This document shows, in pieces, positions 25,508-33,977 of a stretch of DNA of 64,000 nucleotides (its first letter is position 1; each line of letters begins with the position of its first letter). The notes beneath the pieces are model-generated. The model searched no databases, was not told where the DNA came from, and saw only the letters and a list, made by a program, of their open reading frames with translations. The stretch covers positions 3,019,576 to 3,083,575 of the forward strand of contig NZ_JAINUL010000001.1 of the NCBI RefSeq assembly GCF_020639365.1, read 5' to 3'. The stretch comes from Streptomyces flavotricini. GTDB lineage: Bacteria; Actinomycetota; Actinomycetes; Streptomycetales; Streptomycetaceae. Both the position numbers and the translations under genes were made by a program.

Positions 25508-25930
25508 GTGAGCCCGATGAGCCAGGCGGCACAGAACCTGAACTGGTTGATCACCAACTTCGTGGACAACACCCCCGGGGTGTCCCACACGGTGGTGGTC
25601 TCCGCCGACGGCCTTCTTCTGGCGATGTCCGACGGATTCCCGCGCGACCGCGCCGATCAGCTGGCGGCCGTGGCCTCCGGTCTGACGTCGCTGACCGCTG
25701 GAGCCTCCCGCATCTTCGAGGGCGGCGCCGTCAACCAGACCGTTGTGGAGATGGACCGCGGGTTCCTTTTCCTCATGTCCGTGTCCGATGGATCGTCCCT
25801 CGCGGTGCTCGCGCACCCCGAGTGCGACATCGGCCTCGTGGGCTACGAGATGGCCCTCCTCGTGGACCGAGCAGGCAGTGTTCTCACCCCGGAACTGCGT
25901 TCGGAGCTGCAGGGAAGTCTTCTCAACTAG
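25508..25930 (+). CDS. CvnB, roadblock/LC7-domain protein (conservon 2)
   Basis: A 140-residue roadblock protein with the same motifs as the conservon 1 copy (NLNWLITNFVDNTPGVSHTV). GTG 25508 lies 2 bp after the cvnA stop and 6 bp after its AGGAG box, which is inside cvnA; ATG 25517 is the other option. It is nearly identical to CvnB1, differing mainly at position 3 and at the last few residues. Confidence 0.93.
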   Translation: MSPMSQAAQNLNWLITNFVDNTPGVSHTVVVSADGLLLAMSDGFPRDRADQLAAVASGLTSLTAGASRIFEGGAVNQTVVEMDRGFLFLMSVSDGSSLAVLAHPECDIGLVGYEMALLVDRAGSVLTPELRSELQGSLLN

Positions 25931-26023
25931 CAGACAGGCAGTGCGTTTCGCGTCATCGCACCATAGGGTGCGGTGGCGCGGTTACACAGGGAGTACTGCG
26001 TTCTTGGAGTCGGAGGAGGAAAC

Positions 26024-26584
26024 GTGACAACACCCGGAGGACATCCTTATGGCGGCGCGCAGCAGCCGCAGGGTGGGCAGCACGACCAGAACCGCTTCAA
26101 CTTCCCCTCCGCTCCCAGCCGGCAGGTTCCGGAGCACAATCCCTACCAGCAGCAGCCGTACGGTCAGCCCCAGCAGGCCCAGCCGCCCCACCGGCCCTCG
26201 CAGCAGCCCCTCCGGGGTCAGCAGCAGCAGGCCCCCAAGGCGCACAACCCGCTGGTGCGCCCGTACGCGATGACCGGCGGCCGTACCCGGCCGCGCTACC
26301 AGCTCGCCATCGAGGCGCTGGTCAGTACCACGGCGGATCCCGCGCGGTTGCAAGGGCAGTTGCCCGAGCACCAGCGCATCTGCCGCCTGTGCCAGGAGAT
26401 CAAATCCGTCGCGGAGATCTCGGCACTCCTCTCCATTCCTCTTGGTGTCGCCCGCATCCTCGTCGCCGACCTGGCGGAGGCGGGCCTTGTCGCCATTCAC
26501 CAGCCCGGCGGCGACGAGTCTGCCGGCGGCCAGCCAGATGTGACACTGCTCGAAAGGGTGCTCAGTGGACTTCGCAAGCTCTAA
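26024..26584 (+). CDS. CvnC, DUF742 protein (conservon 2)
   Basis: A 186-residue protein. The N-terminal 85 residues are a Gln/Pro-rich disordered linker (RQVPEHNPYQQQPYGQPQQ), followed by the domain LVRPYAMTGGRTRPRYQLAI with the C-x-x-C region EHQRICRLCQEIKSVAEISA. GTG 26024 has an ideal GGAGGAGG box; an ATG at 25973 has none and would start inside the region after cvnB. It overlaps cvnD2 by 20 bp, as in conservon 1. Confidence 0.93.
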   Translation: MTTPGGHPYGGAQQPQGGQHDQNRFNFPSAPSRQVPEHNPYQQQPYGQPQQAQPPHRPSQQPLRGQQQQAPKAHNPLVRPYAMTGGRTRPRYQLAIEALVSTTADPARLQGQLPEHQRICRLCQEIKSVAEISALLSIPLGVARILVADLAEAGLVAIHQPGGDESAGGQPDVTLLERVLSGLRKL

Positions 26585-27146
26585 CGGCGGAGCGGCTCGC
26601 TCCACCACCTCCGCGAAGATCGTGGTGGCGGGCGGCTTCGGCGTGGGCAAGACCACGTTCGTCGGCGCGGTCTCCGAGATCAACCCGCTGCGCACCGAAG
26701 CCGTGATGACGTCCGCGTCGGCCGGCATCGACGATCTGACCCACACCGGGGACAAGACGACCACCACGGTCGCCATGGACTTCGGCCGCATCACCCTGGA
26801 CCAGGACCTCATCCTGTACCTGTTCGGCACCCCCGGACAGGACCGCTTCTGGTTCATGTGGGACGACCTCGTCCGCGGCGCCATCGGCGCCGTCGTCCTC
26901 GTCGACACGCGCCGCCTGGCGGACTGCTTCCCGGCCGTGGACTACTTCGAGAACAGCGGCCTGCCGTTCGTCATCGCCCTCAACGGCTTCGACGGCCACC
27001 AGCCGTACACGCCGGAGGAGGTCCGCGAGGCCCTGCAGATCGGCCCGGACGCCCCGATCATCACGACCGACGCCCGCCACAGGGCGGACGCCAAGAGCGC
27101 GCTCATCACCCTGGTCGAGCACGCCCTCATGGCCCGCCTGCGGTAG
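26565..27146 (+). CDS. CvnD, small GTP-binding protein (conservon 2)
   Basis: A 193-residue GTPase with the P-loop GGFGVGKTTFVGAV, KTTTTVAMDFGRI, GTPGQDRFWFMW and TDARHRADAKSALITLVEHA. It starts with GTG within cvnC2. It differs from CvnD1 at about 5 residues (positions 10, 110, 137, 143 and the last), and 26721-26887 is identical in DNA to 21544-21710. A strong terminator follows. Confidence 0.93.
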   Translation: MDFASSNGGAARSTTSAKIVVAGGFGVGKTTFVGAVSEINPLRTEAVMTSASAGIDDLTHTGDKTTTTVAMDFGRITLDQDLILYLFGTPGQDRFWFMWDDLVRGAIGAVVLVDTRRLADCFPAVDYFENSGLPFVIALNGFDGHQPYTPEEVREALQIGPDAPIITTDARHRADAKSALITLVEHALMARLR

Positions 27147-27164
27147 GCACCACGGCAAGCATGC

Positions 27165-27202
27165 GAAAGGCCCCCGCACTCCGAGGAGTGCGGGGGCCTT
27201 TC
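27165..27202. terminator. Bidirectional terminator after conservon 2 and accE2
   Basis: GAAAGGCCCCCGCACT pairs perfectly with AGTGCGGGGGCCTTTC (16 bp) around a 6-nt loop at 27181-27186. A- and T-rich ends suit both strands; it separates convergent cvnD2 and accE2. Confidence 0.93.
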
Positions 27203-27230
27203 GGTCTGCTCCGGGAAGATCCGGTGAGGA

Positions 27231-27434
27231 CTAGCCCTGCCAGCTGTGCGGGGCGCGGAAGCCGGGGGTGCGCTCCAGACGCCGCCAGCGGGCCTGGGAG
27301 CCGATCCGGTGCACCGGACGGCCCTCGGGGGCGGATGCGGCGCGGGCCAGCAGGATCGCGGTGATCGCGGCCAGCTCCTCGGGGGCGGCGTTGCCCTTTT
27401 CGACGCGCAGCAGGGTGTCGGCGGTCTTGGACAT
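27231..27434 (-). CDS. accE: Acyl-CoA carboxylase epsilon subunit (copy 2)
   Basis: A 67-residue AccE. VEKGNAAPEELAAITAILLA is the family core, then basic and Trp-containing ends (QARWRRLERTPGFRAPHSWQ). It follows accB2 by 21 bp on the same strand and is preceded by AAGGAGA. By gene order and length it is the one I expect to be the core S. coelicolor-type accE; copy 1 at 16251 is the extra pair. It shares a terminator with cvnD2. Confidence 0.88.
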   Translation of the reverse strand: MSKTADTLLRVEKGNAAPEELAAITAILLARAASAPEGRPVHRIGSQARWRRLERTPGFRAPHSWQG

Positions 27435-27455
27435 GGGTGGCAGGTCTCCTTCGCT

Positions 27456-29039
27456 CTACTGCGGCGGGTTGCCGTGCTTGCGGGACGGCAGGTCGGCGTG
27501 CTTGCTGCGGAGCATCGCCAGCGAGCTGATCAGGGTTTCGCGGGTCTCGGCCGGGTCGATGACGTCGTCGACGAGACCGCGCTCGGCCGCGTAGTACGGG
27601 TGCATCAGCTCGGCCTTGTACTCCTTGACCATGCGCGCGCGCATCGCCTCGGGGTCCTCGGCCTCCGCGATCTGCTTGCGGAAGATGACGTTGGCCGCGC
27701 CCTCGGCACCCATGACCGCGATCTCGTTCGTCGGCCAGGCGTACGTGATGTCCGCGCCGATGGACTGCGAGTCCATGACGATGTACGCGCCGCCGTAGGC
27801 CTTGCGCAGGATCAGCGAGATCCGCGGGACGGTGGCGTTGCAGTACGCGTACAGCAGCTTGGCGCCGTGGCGGATGATGCCGCCGTGCTCCTGGTCGACA
27901 CCCGGCAGGAAGCCGGGGACGTCCAGCAGCGTGATGATCGGGATGTTGAAGGCGTCGCACATCTGGACGAAGCGCGCGGCCTTCTCGGAGGCCTCGATGT
28001 CCAGAACACCGGCCAGGTGGGCGGGCTGGTTGGCGACGATGCCGACGACCTGTCCGTCGAGGCGGGCCAGGGCGCAGATGATGTTGCGGGCCCAGCGCTC
28101 GTGGATCTCCAGGAAGTCGCCTTCGTCGACGAGCTCCTCGATCACCTTGTGCATGTCGTACGGGCGGTTGCCGTCCGCGGGGACCAGGTCCAGCAGGACG
28201 TCCGAACGCCGGTCGGCGGGGTCGGACGTCTCGTGGACCGGCGGGTTCTCCCGGTTGTTGGAGGGCAGCATCGAGATGAGGTAGCGCACCTCGGAGATGC
28301 AGGTCTCCTCGTCGTCGTACGCGAAGTGCGCGACGCCGGAGGTCTCGGCGTGCACGTCCGCGCCGCCGAGGCCGTTCTGGGAGATCTCCTCACCGGTGAC
28401 GGCGCGGACGACGTCGGGGCCGGTGATGAACATCTGCGAGGTCTCGCGGACCATGAAGACGAAGTCCGTCAGGGCCGGGGAGTACGCGGCGCCACCGGCG
28501 CACGGGCCCAGCATGACCGAGATCTGCGGGATGACGCCCGAGGCCCTGGTGTTGCGCTGGAAGATGCCGCCGTAGCCGGCGAGGGCGGAGACGCCCTCCT
28601 GGATACGGGCGCCGGCGCCGTCGTTCAGGGAGACCAGCGGGGCACCGGCCGCGATGGCCATGTCCATGATCTTGTGGATCTTCGTGGCGTGGGCCTCGCC
28701 CAGCGCGCCGCCGAAGATGCGGAAATCGTGCGCGTAGACGAAGACCGTGCGGCCCTCGACCGTGCCCCAGCCGGTGATGACACCGTCGGTGTACGGCTTC
28801 TTGCCCTCGAGGCCGAAGCCGGTCGCGCGGTGGCGGCGCAGCTGCTCGACCTCCTTGAAGGAACCCTCGTCGAGCAACAGCGCGATGCGCTCGCGCGCGG
28901 TCAGCTTGCCCTTGGCGTGCTGCGCCTCGGTCGCCCGGTCACTGGGTCCACGCCGCGCCTGCTCTCGCAGGGAATGCAGCTCGGCCACGCGCCCGCGGGC
29001 GTCCGTCGGCTCGCTCGGAGTCTGGTCCACAACGGTCAT
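27456..29039 (-). CDS. accB: Acyl-CoA carboxylase beta subunit, copy 2
   Basis: A 527-residue carboxyltransferase, closely similar to copy 1 but without its long N-terminal extension. Motifs: KGKLTARERIALLLDEGSF, GPCAGGAAYSPALTDFVF, GVLDIEASEKAARFVQMC. The specificity residue in GGAYIVMDS is Ile420, again AccB type, so this is expected to make malonyl-CoA and perhaps methylmalonyl-CoA. The ATG at 29039 is preceded by AAGG. An 8-bp perfect inverted repeat lies 130 bp upstream. Confidence 0.93.
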   Translation of the reverse strand: MTVVDQTPSEPTDARGRVAELHSLREQARRGPSDRATEAQHAKGKLTARERIALLLDEGSFKEVEQLRRHRATGFGLEGKKPYTDGVITGWGTVEGRTVFVYAHDFRIFGGALGEAHATKIHKIMDMAIAAGAPLVSLNDGAGARIQEGVSALAGYGGIFQRNTRASGVIPQISVMLGPCAGGAAYSPALTDFVFMVRETSQMFITGPDVVRAVTGEEISQNGLGGADVHAETSGVAHFAYDDEETCISEVRYLISMLPSNNRENPPVHETSDPADRRSDVLLDLVPADGNRPYDMHKVIEELVDEGDFLEIHERWARNIICALARLDGQVVGIVANQPAHLAGVLDIEASEKAARFVQMCDAFNIPIITLLDVPGFLPGVDQEHGGIIRHGAKLLYAYCNATVPRISLILRKAYGGAYIVMDSQSIGADITYAWPTNEIAVMGAEGAANVIFRKQIAEAEDPEAMRARMVKEYKAELMHPYYAAERGLVDDVIDPAETRETLISSLAMLRSKHADLPSRKHGNPPQ

Positions 29040-29168
29040 GTATCGACCTTACGAAGCGGTCGAAGAAAAACCTCCGTTGATTCCACACAGTCTCGGAAGT
29101 GTTCCGCTGTCCGGGCCAAACAGAACCGCCACGTGATGCGCGGACACCACCAGGCCGGACCCCTCTCC

Positions 29169-29187
29169 TTTGTGGGGGTCCCACAAA
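29169..29187. promoter_or_regulatory. Inverted repeat TTTGTGGG-N3-CCCACAAA upstream of accB2
   Basis: A perfect 8-bp inverted repeat with a 3-bp centre (19 bp in total), 130 bp upstream of accB2 and 116 bp upstream of yceI. It looks like an operator. A TetR or GntR acyl-CoA regulator is plausible, but nothing in the window encodes an obvious one. Confidence 0.5.
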
Positions 29188-29210
29188 ACGGTGACACACC
29201 GCCCCGAGAT

Positions 29211-29261
29211 GTTGAAATTTGAACGGAATAGGTCTAGCGTCGTTCTCGTTGAAAGTTCAAC
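29211..29261 (+). promoter_or_regulatory. yceI promoter with two related 14-bp boxes
   Basis: GTTGAAATTTGAAC at 29211-29224 supplies a TTGAAA -35 (29212-29217); TAGCGT at 29235-29240 is the -10 after 17 bp. A second box, GTTGAAAGTTCAAC at 29248-29261, is a perfect 6-2-6 palindrome just after the expected start point. The boxes share 11 of 14 bases, as expected for a MarR-type repressor. Confidence 0.6.
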
Positions 29262-29302
29262 CAAGCAGGGGCAGCAGCCCCACCAGCACCAGGGAGCACG
29301 TC

Positions 29303-29914
29303 ATGGGTCTCTTCAACCGCCGCAGCCAGGACACCACGGCCACCACCGTCGCCACCCTCGACGTGGACCCGGCCCTCGCCGCCCTCACCGGCGACTACGT
29401 CATCGACGCCGCCCACAGCAGCATCGGCTTCACCGTCCGCCACGCCATGGTGACCAACGTCCGCGGCAGCTTCACCGACTACTCCGGCACCCTGCAGCTC
29501 GACGGCGCCGACCCGGCCCGCTCCGCCGCCTCCATCGAGGTGAAGATCGCCTCCGTGGACACCGGCATCGCCGACCGCGACGGCCACCTGCGCGGCGGCG
29601 ACTTCTTCGACGCCGAGGCCTTCCCGCTGATGACCTTCCGTTCCACGGAGGCGGCCCAGCTCGGCGGCGACGCCTACCGCATCACCGGCGAGCTGACGAT
29701 CAAGGACGTCACCCGCCCGCTCTCCATCGACCTGGAGTTCAACGGCTCGGCCACCGACGTCTACGGCAACGAGCGCGTCGGCTTCGAGGGCTCCGCCGAG
29801 ATCCTGCGCTCCGACTGGGGCCTGACGTGGAACGCCGCGCTGGAAGCCGGCGGCGTCATGGTCAGCGACAAGGTGAAGCTGACCTTCGACATCTCGGCCA
29901 TCAAGCAGGCCTGA
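29303..29914 (+). CDS. YceI-family protein
   Basis: A 203-residue lipocalin-like protein: DYVIDAAHSSIGFTVRHAMV, then YSGTLQLDGADPARSAASIE, HLRGGDFFDAEAFPLMTF and the terminal KVKLTFDISAIKQA. YceI barrels bind isoprenoid-like molecules. There is no signal peptide (start MGLFNRRSQ), so it is cytoplasmic, as in most actinobacteria. ATG 29303 follows GGGAG and lies downstream of the promoter boxes. Downstream is a convergent gene with a short GC-rich gap. Confidence 0.92.
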   Translation: MGLFNRRSQDTTATTVATLDVDPALAALTGDYVIDAAHSSIGFTVRHAMVTNVRGSFTDYSGTLQLDGADPARSAASIEVKIASVDTGIADRDGHLRGGDFFDAEAFPLMTFRSTEAAQLGGDAYRITGELTIKDVTRPLSIDLEFNGSATDVYGNERVGFEGSAEILRSDWGLTWNAALEAGGVMVSDKVKLTFDISAIKQA

Positions 29915-29963
29915 ACCGCCTGACGCCGCCGGGTCCCGGGGGCGGAGCCGCGGGGTGACACCC

Positions 29964-31310
29964 CTAGAAGCCGCCCCCGCCGTCGAACCCGCCGCCACCG
30001 TCGAACCCACCGCCGCCGCCGAAGTCCCCTCCCCCGAAGTCGGAGGAGTTGAAGTCGGCGCCGGAGTAGTCCCCGCCGTCGTAGCCGCCCATGTCGGAGG
30101 CGTAGGCGGGGCTCGACATCATCGAACCGAGCATCGTGCCCACGAGCAGGCCGGGCAGGATGCCGCCGCCGAAGTACCCGCCCGCCCAGGGGCCGTACGC
30201 CGGGCCCGCGTCGTAGTACGGACGCGGCCCGTACTCGGTGGCGACCGTACGGACCATCGGGTCCTCGCCGTCACGCAGCCGGACGGCGTCCGCCGCGCAC
30301 ACGGGGACGGTACGCACCGCCCCGTCGGCCGGCGACCACGCGGCGTCCTCCGTGCTCGGACCGTGCCGCGGGTCGAAGAAGCAGGGCGAGCGGCGCTCCG
30401 GCAGCGGCCTGCCCTGACGGCGCGCGTCGAGGCTGGCCAGCGCGAACCGGCCGTCCTCCAGCGCCTGGGTGACTCCCCTGACCTCGTCGGGGTGCTGCAC
30501 GGAGGCCATGATGTCCTTGGCCTTCTCGTACGAGTCGAGGCCCTTCTCGTAGTCCGCCCGCATGGCGTCGTCCGCGCCGGGCTCACCGGGGTGGAAGTCC
30601 AGCCGGTCGAGCTCCTCGCCGAAGGCCGTGATGTCCTCGTCCACGACCACGCGCAGCTTCTCGATGGCCTCGCGCTCCGCCTCTTCCTTCCTCTTCCGGT
30701 TCCGGCGCACCAGCGCGTACGCACCGCCGCCGCCGATCACGGCCACCGCGCCGAGGGCGACCAGACCGCCGACCGGGGCGCCGCCGTCGGCACCGGTGTC
30801 ACCCCAGGAGGCCGGGGCCCTGCCCTTGACCTGCGTCAGCGCCTGGTCCACGAAGTTGTTCAGCTCCGTGCCGGCGTCCACCGGCCCGCCGGCCTTCACG
30901 GCGTCCGTCAGATTGCGGACGGCGCCCGGGGGCATGACCGCCCGGTCGGCGCCGGCGTTGAATCCGTCGCCGAGCCGGATCGCGTAGAGCCCGGTGATGC
31001 CGGTCTCGGTCCGGACCGTACGCAGCACGCTGTCGGCGGGGAACTCGGCGCCGGCCGGCAGCACGGCGACGAACACCGGCTTCCCGGCGTCCTTGATCTT
31101 CTTCGCGAGCGCGTCCGCCTGGTCCTTCGGCAGCTGCGCCGCGGCGCGGGGGTCCACATAGACCGGGCCCTGCTTGAGGGCCTCCGCCACGGCGGCGGGC
31201 CCGGTGGCCGCCGATGCCTGCGGGGCGGCCACGAGGGCGGTCGCGGACAGGGCCAGCAGCAGAGCGGCCAGCAGCCGGCCGGGTCGTACGGATATCAGCC
31301 TGGTCCTCAT
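29964..31310 (-). CDS. Secreted/membrane protein with TPM-like domain and Gly/Asp-rich tail
   Basis: A 448-residue protein. The signal peptide is about 1-34 (LLAALLLALSATALVAAPQA). A folded extracytoplasmic domain (GPVYVDPRAAAQLPKDQADA through about 175) resembles TPM-like domains. One membrane helix is at about 186-202, followed by a basic cytoplasmic region with charged helices and a low-complexity tail (repeats of GGGGFDGG). Function unknown; topology is N-outside by inference. It converges with yceI. Confidence 0.8.
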   Translation of the reverse strand: MRTRLISVRPGRLLAALLLALSATALVAAPQASAATGPAAVAEALKQGPVYVDPRAAAQLPKDQADALAKKIKDAGKPVFVAVLPAGAEFPADSVLRTVRTETGITGLYAIRLGDGFNAGADRAVMPPGAVRNLTDAVKAGGPVDAGTELNNFVDQALTQVKGRAPASWGDTGADGGAPVGGLVALGAVAVIGGGGAYALVRRNRKRKEEAEREAIEKLRVVVDEDITAFGEELDRLDFHPGEPGADDAMRADYEKGLDSYEKAKDIMASVQHPDEVRGVTQALEDGRFALASLDARRQGRPLPERRSPCFFDPRHGPSTEDAAWSPADGAVRTVPVCAADAVRLRDGEDPMVRTVATEYGPRPYYDAGPAYGPWAGGYFGGGILPGLLVGTMLGSMMSSPAYASDMGGYDGGDYSGADFNSSDFGGGDFGGGGGFDGGGGFDGGGGF

Positions 31311-31360
31311 GCTCCAGACGCTACCGGAACCGGCACTTTCCTGTGTGAGCTGGACATAAA

Positions 31361-31398
31361 CCCCACCGCCCCGGCCACGAGGGCACGGGGCGGCGGGG
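31361..31398 (-). terminator. Terminator after cimA
   Basis: CCCCACCGCCCCG (31361-31373) pairs with CGGGGCGGCGGGG (31386-31398), 12 of 13 bp, with a 12-nt loop, 12 bp after the cimA stop. Confidence 0.7.
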
Positions 31399-31409
31399 GG
31401 GCTCGCCCG

Positions 31410-33044
31410 CTACTCGGCGGGTTCGACGCCCACGTGCAGGAGGCCGTACGTGAAGGCGTCCTCCAGGGCCTGCCAGGACGCGGCGATCACGTTCGGGGCG
31501 ACGCCCACCGTCGACCACTCGCGGGTGCCGTCCGTCGTGGCGATCAGGACGCGCGTCGTGGACTCCGTGCCGTGCTTGCCCTCCAGGATGCGGACCTTGT
31601 AGTCCACCAGCTCGAACTTGGCCAGCTGGGGGTAGAAGCGCTCCAGGGCCACCCGCAGCGCCCGGTCCAGGGCGTTGACCGGGCCGTTGCCCTCGGCCGT
31701 CGCGACGATCCGCTCGCCCTTGGCCCACAGCTTCACCGTGGCCTCGTTGGCGTGGGTGCCGTCGGGGCGGTCCTCGACGATGGCCCGCCAGGACTCCGTA
31801 CGGAAGTACTTGCGGGCGCGGCCCTCGACCTCGGCGCGCAGCAGCAGCTCGAAGGAGGCGTCGGCGGCCTCGTACGTGTAGCCCTGGAGCTCCCGCTCCT
31901 TGACCCGCTCGACCACCCGCGAGATCAGCGCGCGGTCCCCGCCGAGGTCGACGCCGAGCTCCTTGCCCTTGAGCTCGATGGAGGCACGGCCGGCCATGTC
32001 GGAGACCAGCATCCGCATCGTGTTGCCGACGCGCTCGGGGTCGATGTGCTGGTAGAGGTCCGGGTCGACCTTGATGGCCGAGGCGTGCAGGCCCGCCTTG
32101 TGCGCGAAGGCGGAGACGCCGACGTAGGGCTGGTGCGTGGACGGCGTCAGATTGACGACCTCGGCGATGGCGTGCGAGATGCGGGTCATCTCGGCGAGCG
32201 CGCCCTCGGGGAGGACCCGGCGCCCGTACTTGATCTCCAGCGCGGCGACGACCGGGAAGAGGTTGGCGTTGCCGACGCGCTCGCCGTAGCCGTTCGCGGT
32301 GCACTGCACGTGCGTGGCACCCGCGTCGACGGCGGCCAGGGTGTTGGCGACGGCGCAGCCGGTGTCGTCCTGCGCGTGGATGCCCAGGCGGGCGCCGGTG
32401 TCGGCGAGCACGGTCGCGACGACCGCGGTCACCTGGGCGGGCAGCATGCCGCCGTTGGTGTCGCAGAGGATGACGACGTCGGCGCCGGCCTCGTGGGCGG
32501 CGCGCACGACCGACTTCGCGTACTCGGCGTTGGCCCGGTATCCGTCGAAGAAGTGCTCGCAGTCGACGAAGACGCGGCGGCCCTGGGCGACCAGGTGGGA
32601 GACGGTGTCCCGGACCATCTCCAGGTTCTCGTCGAGCGTGGTGCGCAGGGCGAGCTCGACGTGCCGGTCGTGGGACTTGGCGACCAGGGTGATCACCGGG
32701 GCGCCCGACTCCAGCAGCGCCCGTACCTGCGGGTCCTCGGCGGCCGAGCCGCCCGCCCGCCGGGTGGCGCCGAAGGCGACCAGCTTGGCGTGCTTGAAGT
32801 CGATCTCGGCGCGGGCGCGGGCGAAGAACTCGGTGTCGCGGGGGTTGGCGCCCGGCCAGCCACCCTCGATGAAGCCCACTCCGAAGTCGTCCAGGTGCCG
32901 GGCGATCGCCAGCTTGTCGGCGACGGTGAGGTTGATGCCCTCACGCTGGGCGCCGTCGCGCAGGGTGGTGTCGAAGACGTGGAAGCCGTCCGCGTCGGCG
33001 GCGGGGTCGTGAGCCGCCGGCCCTGTCGCCTCTGTCGTCGTCAT
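31410..33044 (-). CDS. cimA: Citramalate synthase
   Basis: A 544-residue enzyme of the homocitrate/isopropylmalate synthase family that joins acetyl-CoA and pyruvate on the threonine-independent route to isoleucine. The DRE-TIM barrel has FDTTLRDGAQREG, EGGWPGANPRD (about 57-67), HAQDDTGCAVANT and GYGERVGNANL; the C-terminal LeuA-type domain ends near the stop. The form without a DRECRF-like LeuA start favours CimA over LeuA. ATG 33044 has AGGAG 9 nt upstream. A leader hairpin lies 120 bp upstream. Confidence 0.88.
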   Translation of the reverse strand: MTTTEATGPAAHDPAADADGFHVFDTTLRDGAQREGINLTVADKLAIARHLDDFGVGFIEGGWPGANPRDTEFFARARAEIDFKHAKLVAFGATRRAGGSAAEDPQVRALLESGAPVITLVAKSHDRHVELALRTTLDENLEMVRDTVSHLVAQGRRVFVDCEHFFDGYRANAEYAKSVVRAAHEAGADVVILCDTNGGMLPAQVTAVVATVLADTGARLGIHAQDDTGCAVANTLAAVDAGATHVQCTANGYGERVGNANLFPVVAALEIKYGRRVLPEGALAEMTRISHAIAEVVNLTPSTHQPYVGVSAFAHKAGLHASAIKVDPDLYQHIDPERVGNTMRMLVSDMAGRASIELKGKELGVDLGGDRALISRVVERVKERELQGYTYEAADASFELLLRAEVEGRARKYFRTESWRAIVEDRPDGTHANEATVKLWAKGERIVATAEGNGPVNALDRALRVALERFYPQLAKFELVDYKVRILEGKHGTESTTRVLIATTDGTREWSTVGVAPNVIAASWQALEDAFTYGLLHVGVEPAE

Positions 33045-33163
33045 GCTGATCTGACTCCTGTCGGATGAGTGGTTCCGGATACCCGCCCGAGGGCAGGCTG
33101 CCGCCACTGCCCCCATCATCGCGCGCGGCCCGCTCCCGGCAGGAATGGAGCCGGGAAACGAAA

Positions 33164-33189
33164 AGACCCCTCGCGGGTGCGAGAGGTCT
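33164..33189 (-). terminator. Intrinsic terminator or attenuator before cimA
   Basis: On the minus strand AGACCTCTCGC pairs with GCGAGGGGTCT (one mismatch, 4-nt loop) and is followed by TTTTCG. It lies 120 bp before the cimA start and 150 bp after the tetR stop at 33340. It may simply end the ure-agu-tetR operon, or act as an attenuator for cimA; nested hairpins at 33190-33255 favour the second reading a little. Confidence 0.6.
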
Positions 33190-33239
33190 GCGCGCGGGTC
33201 TGGGGCACTGCGGCCGCTTCCGCGAAGTTCTTCCGCGGT

Positions 33240-33281
33240 TCAGCGGCCACTGCGGACCGGCGCGCTGCTGTCCATAATCAT
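33240..33281 (-). CDS. Candidate 13-residue leader peptide for cimA
   Basis: The frame MIMDSSAPVRSGR ends 50 bp before the terminator-like hairpin. Its stop region overlaps a stem with the complement near 33200, as in transcription attenuation. It has only one branched-chain codon, ATT, and no clear ribosome site, so it is much weaker than the ilvB leader. Low confidence. Confidence 0.25.
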   Translation of the reverse strand: MIMDSSAPVRSGR

Positions 33282-33339
33282 GAGCTGAGCAGGCACGTCC
33301 GCAGTGTGTCATACCGTCTCAGCGCAAGAGCAGTGCGTC

Positions 33340-33948
33340 TCACGATACGAGAGCCTCGTCGAGGAATTCCGAGACGTGGGCCAGGATGTCCGCCCGTCCC
33401 ATCCCGGGCAGGCCGACGGCGACCTGGATGCTGAACCCGTCGAGCAGGGCCCGCAGCCGGGCGCCGAAGCGGTCGGGATCCACGGGCCGGAACTCCCCGC
33501 GCGAGATGCCCTCGGCGAGCAGGGCCACCAGGTCGCGGTGCCAGGCGCCCTCGATGGAGGCCTGGCGCTCGCGTTCCTGCGGGCCGGCGTTCTGCGAGCG
33601 GTTCCAGACCTCCAGCCACAGGGTCCAGTGCGGATCGCGGGCCTCCTCGGGCACGTACAGGTCCACGTACGCCTGGAGCCGCTCGCGCGCCGAGCCGCTG
33701 CGGGCCAGCAGGGCCCGGCGCCGGGTGCCCAGGGCCGCCTCGCTCCACTCCAGCGTCTGCAGCAGGAGCTCGTCCTTGCTGCCGAAGTAGTAGAGGAGGT
33801 GGCCGCTGCTCATGCCGACCTGACGGCCGAGCCCGGCCATGGTCAGGCCCTCCAGGCCGCGCTCGGCGATCGTGGCCATGGCGGCGACGAGTACGTCCTC
33901 GCGCGGCGGCGCGTTCTTCCGCACCGCACGTACTCCACCCGCCGCCAT
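33340..33948 (-). CDS. TetR-family regulator at the end of the urease-agmatine operon
   Basis: A 202-residue regulator: REDVLVAAMATIAERGLEGL, TMAGLGRQVGMSSGHLLYYF and GSKDELLLQTLEWSEAALGT, with a TetR_C domain after it (LWLEVWNRSQNAGPQERERQ). ATG 33948 follows AAGGAG. It starts 29 bp after the agmatine deiminase stop, so it is cotranscribed and most likely controls that operon and perhaps the permease. It is the nearest regulator to the triple inverted repeats at 37533. Confidence 0.9.
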   Translation of the reverse strand: MAAGGVRAVRKNAPPREDVLVAAMATIAERGLEGLTMAGLGRQVGMSSGHLLYYFGSKDELLLQTLEWSEAALGTRRRALLARSGSARERLQAYVDLYVPEEARDPHWTLWLEVWNRSQNAGPQERERQASIEGAWHRDLVALLAEGISRGEFRPVDPDRFGARLRALLDGFSIQVAVGLPGMGRADILAHVSEFLDEALVS

Positions 33949-33977
33949 GGGCCACTCCTTCGTCGATCCGCCGCAGG

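Noticed and set aside
27246..29222. A 658-codon open frame on the plus strand across accB2
   Set aside because: It is antisense to a clear carboxylase gene, and its Val/Asp/Gly-rich sequence comes from the complement of GC-rich codons. There is no ribosome site and no family.
29955..33068. A 1037-codon plus-strand frame across the TPM-like gene and cimA
   Set aside because: It spans two minus-strand genes and the gap between them; such long frames are expected in very high-GC DNA.
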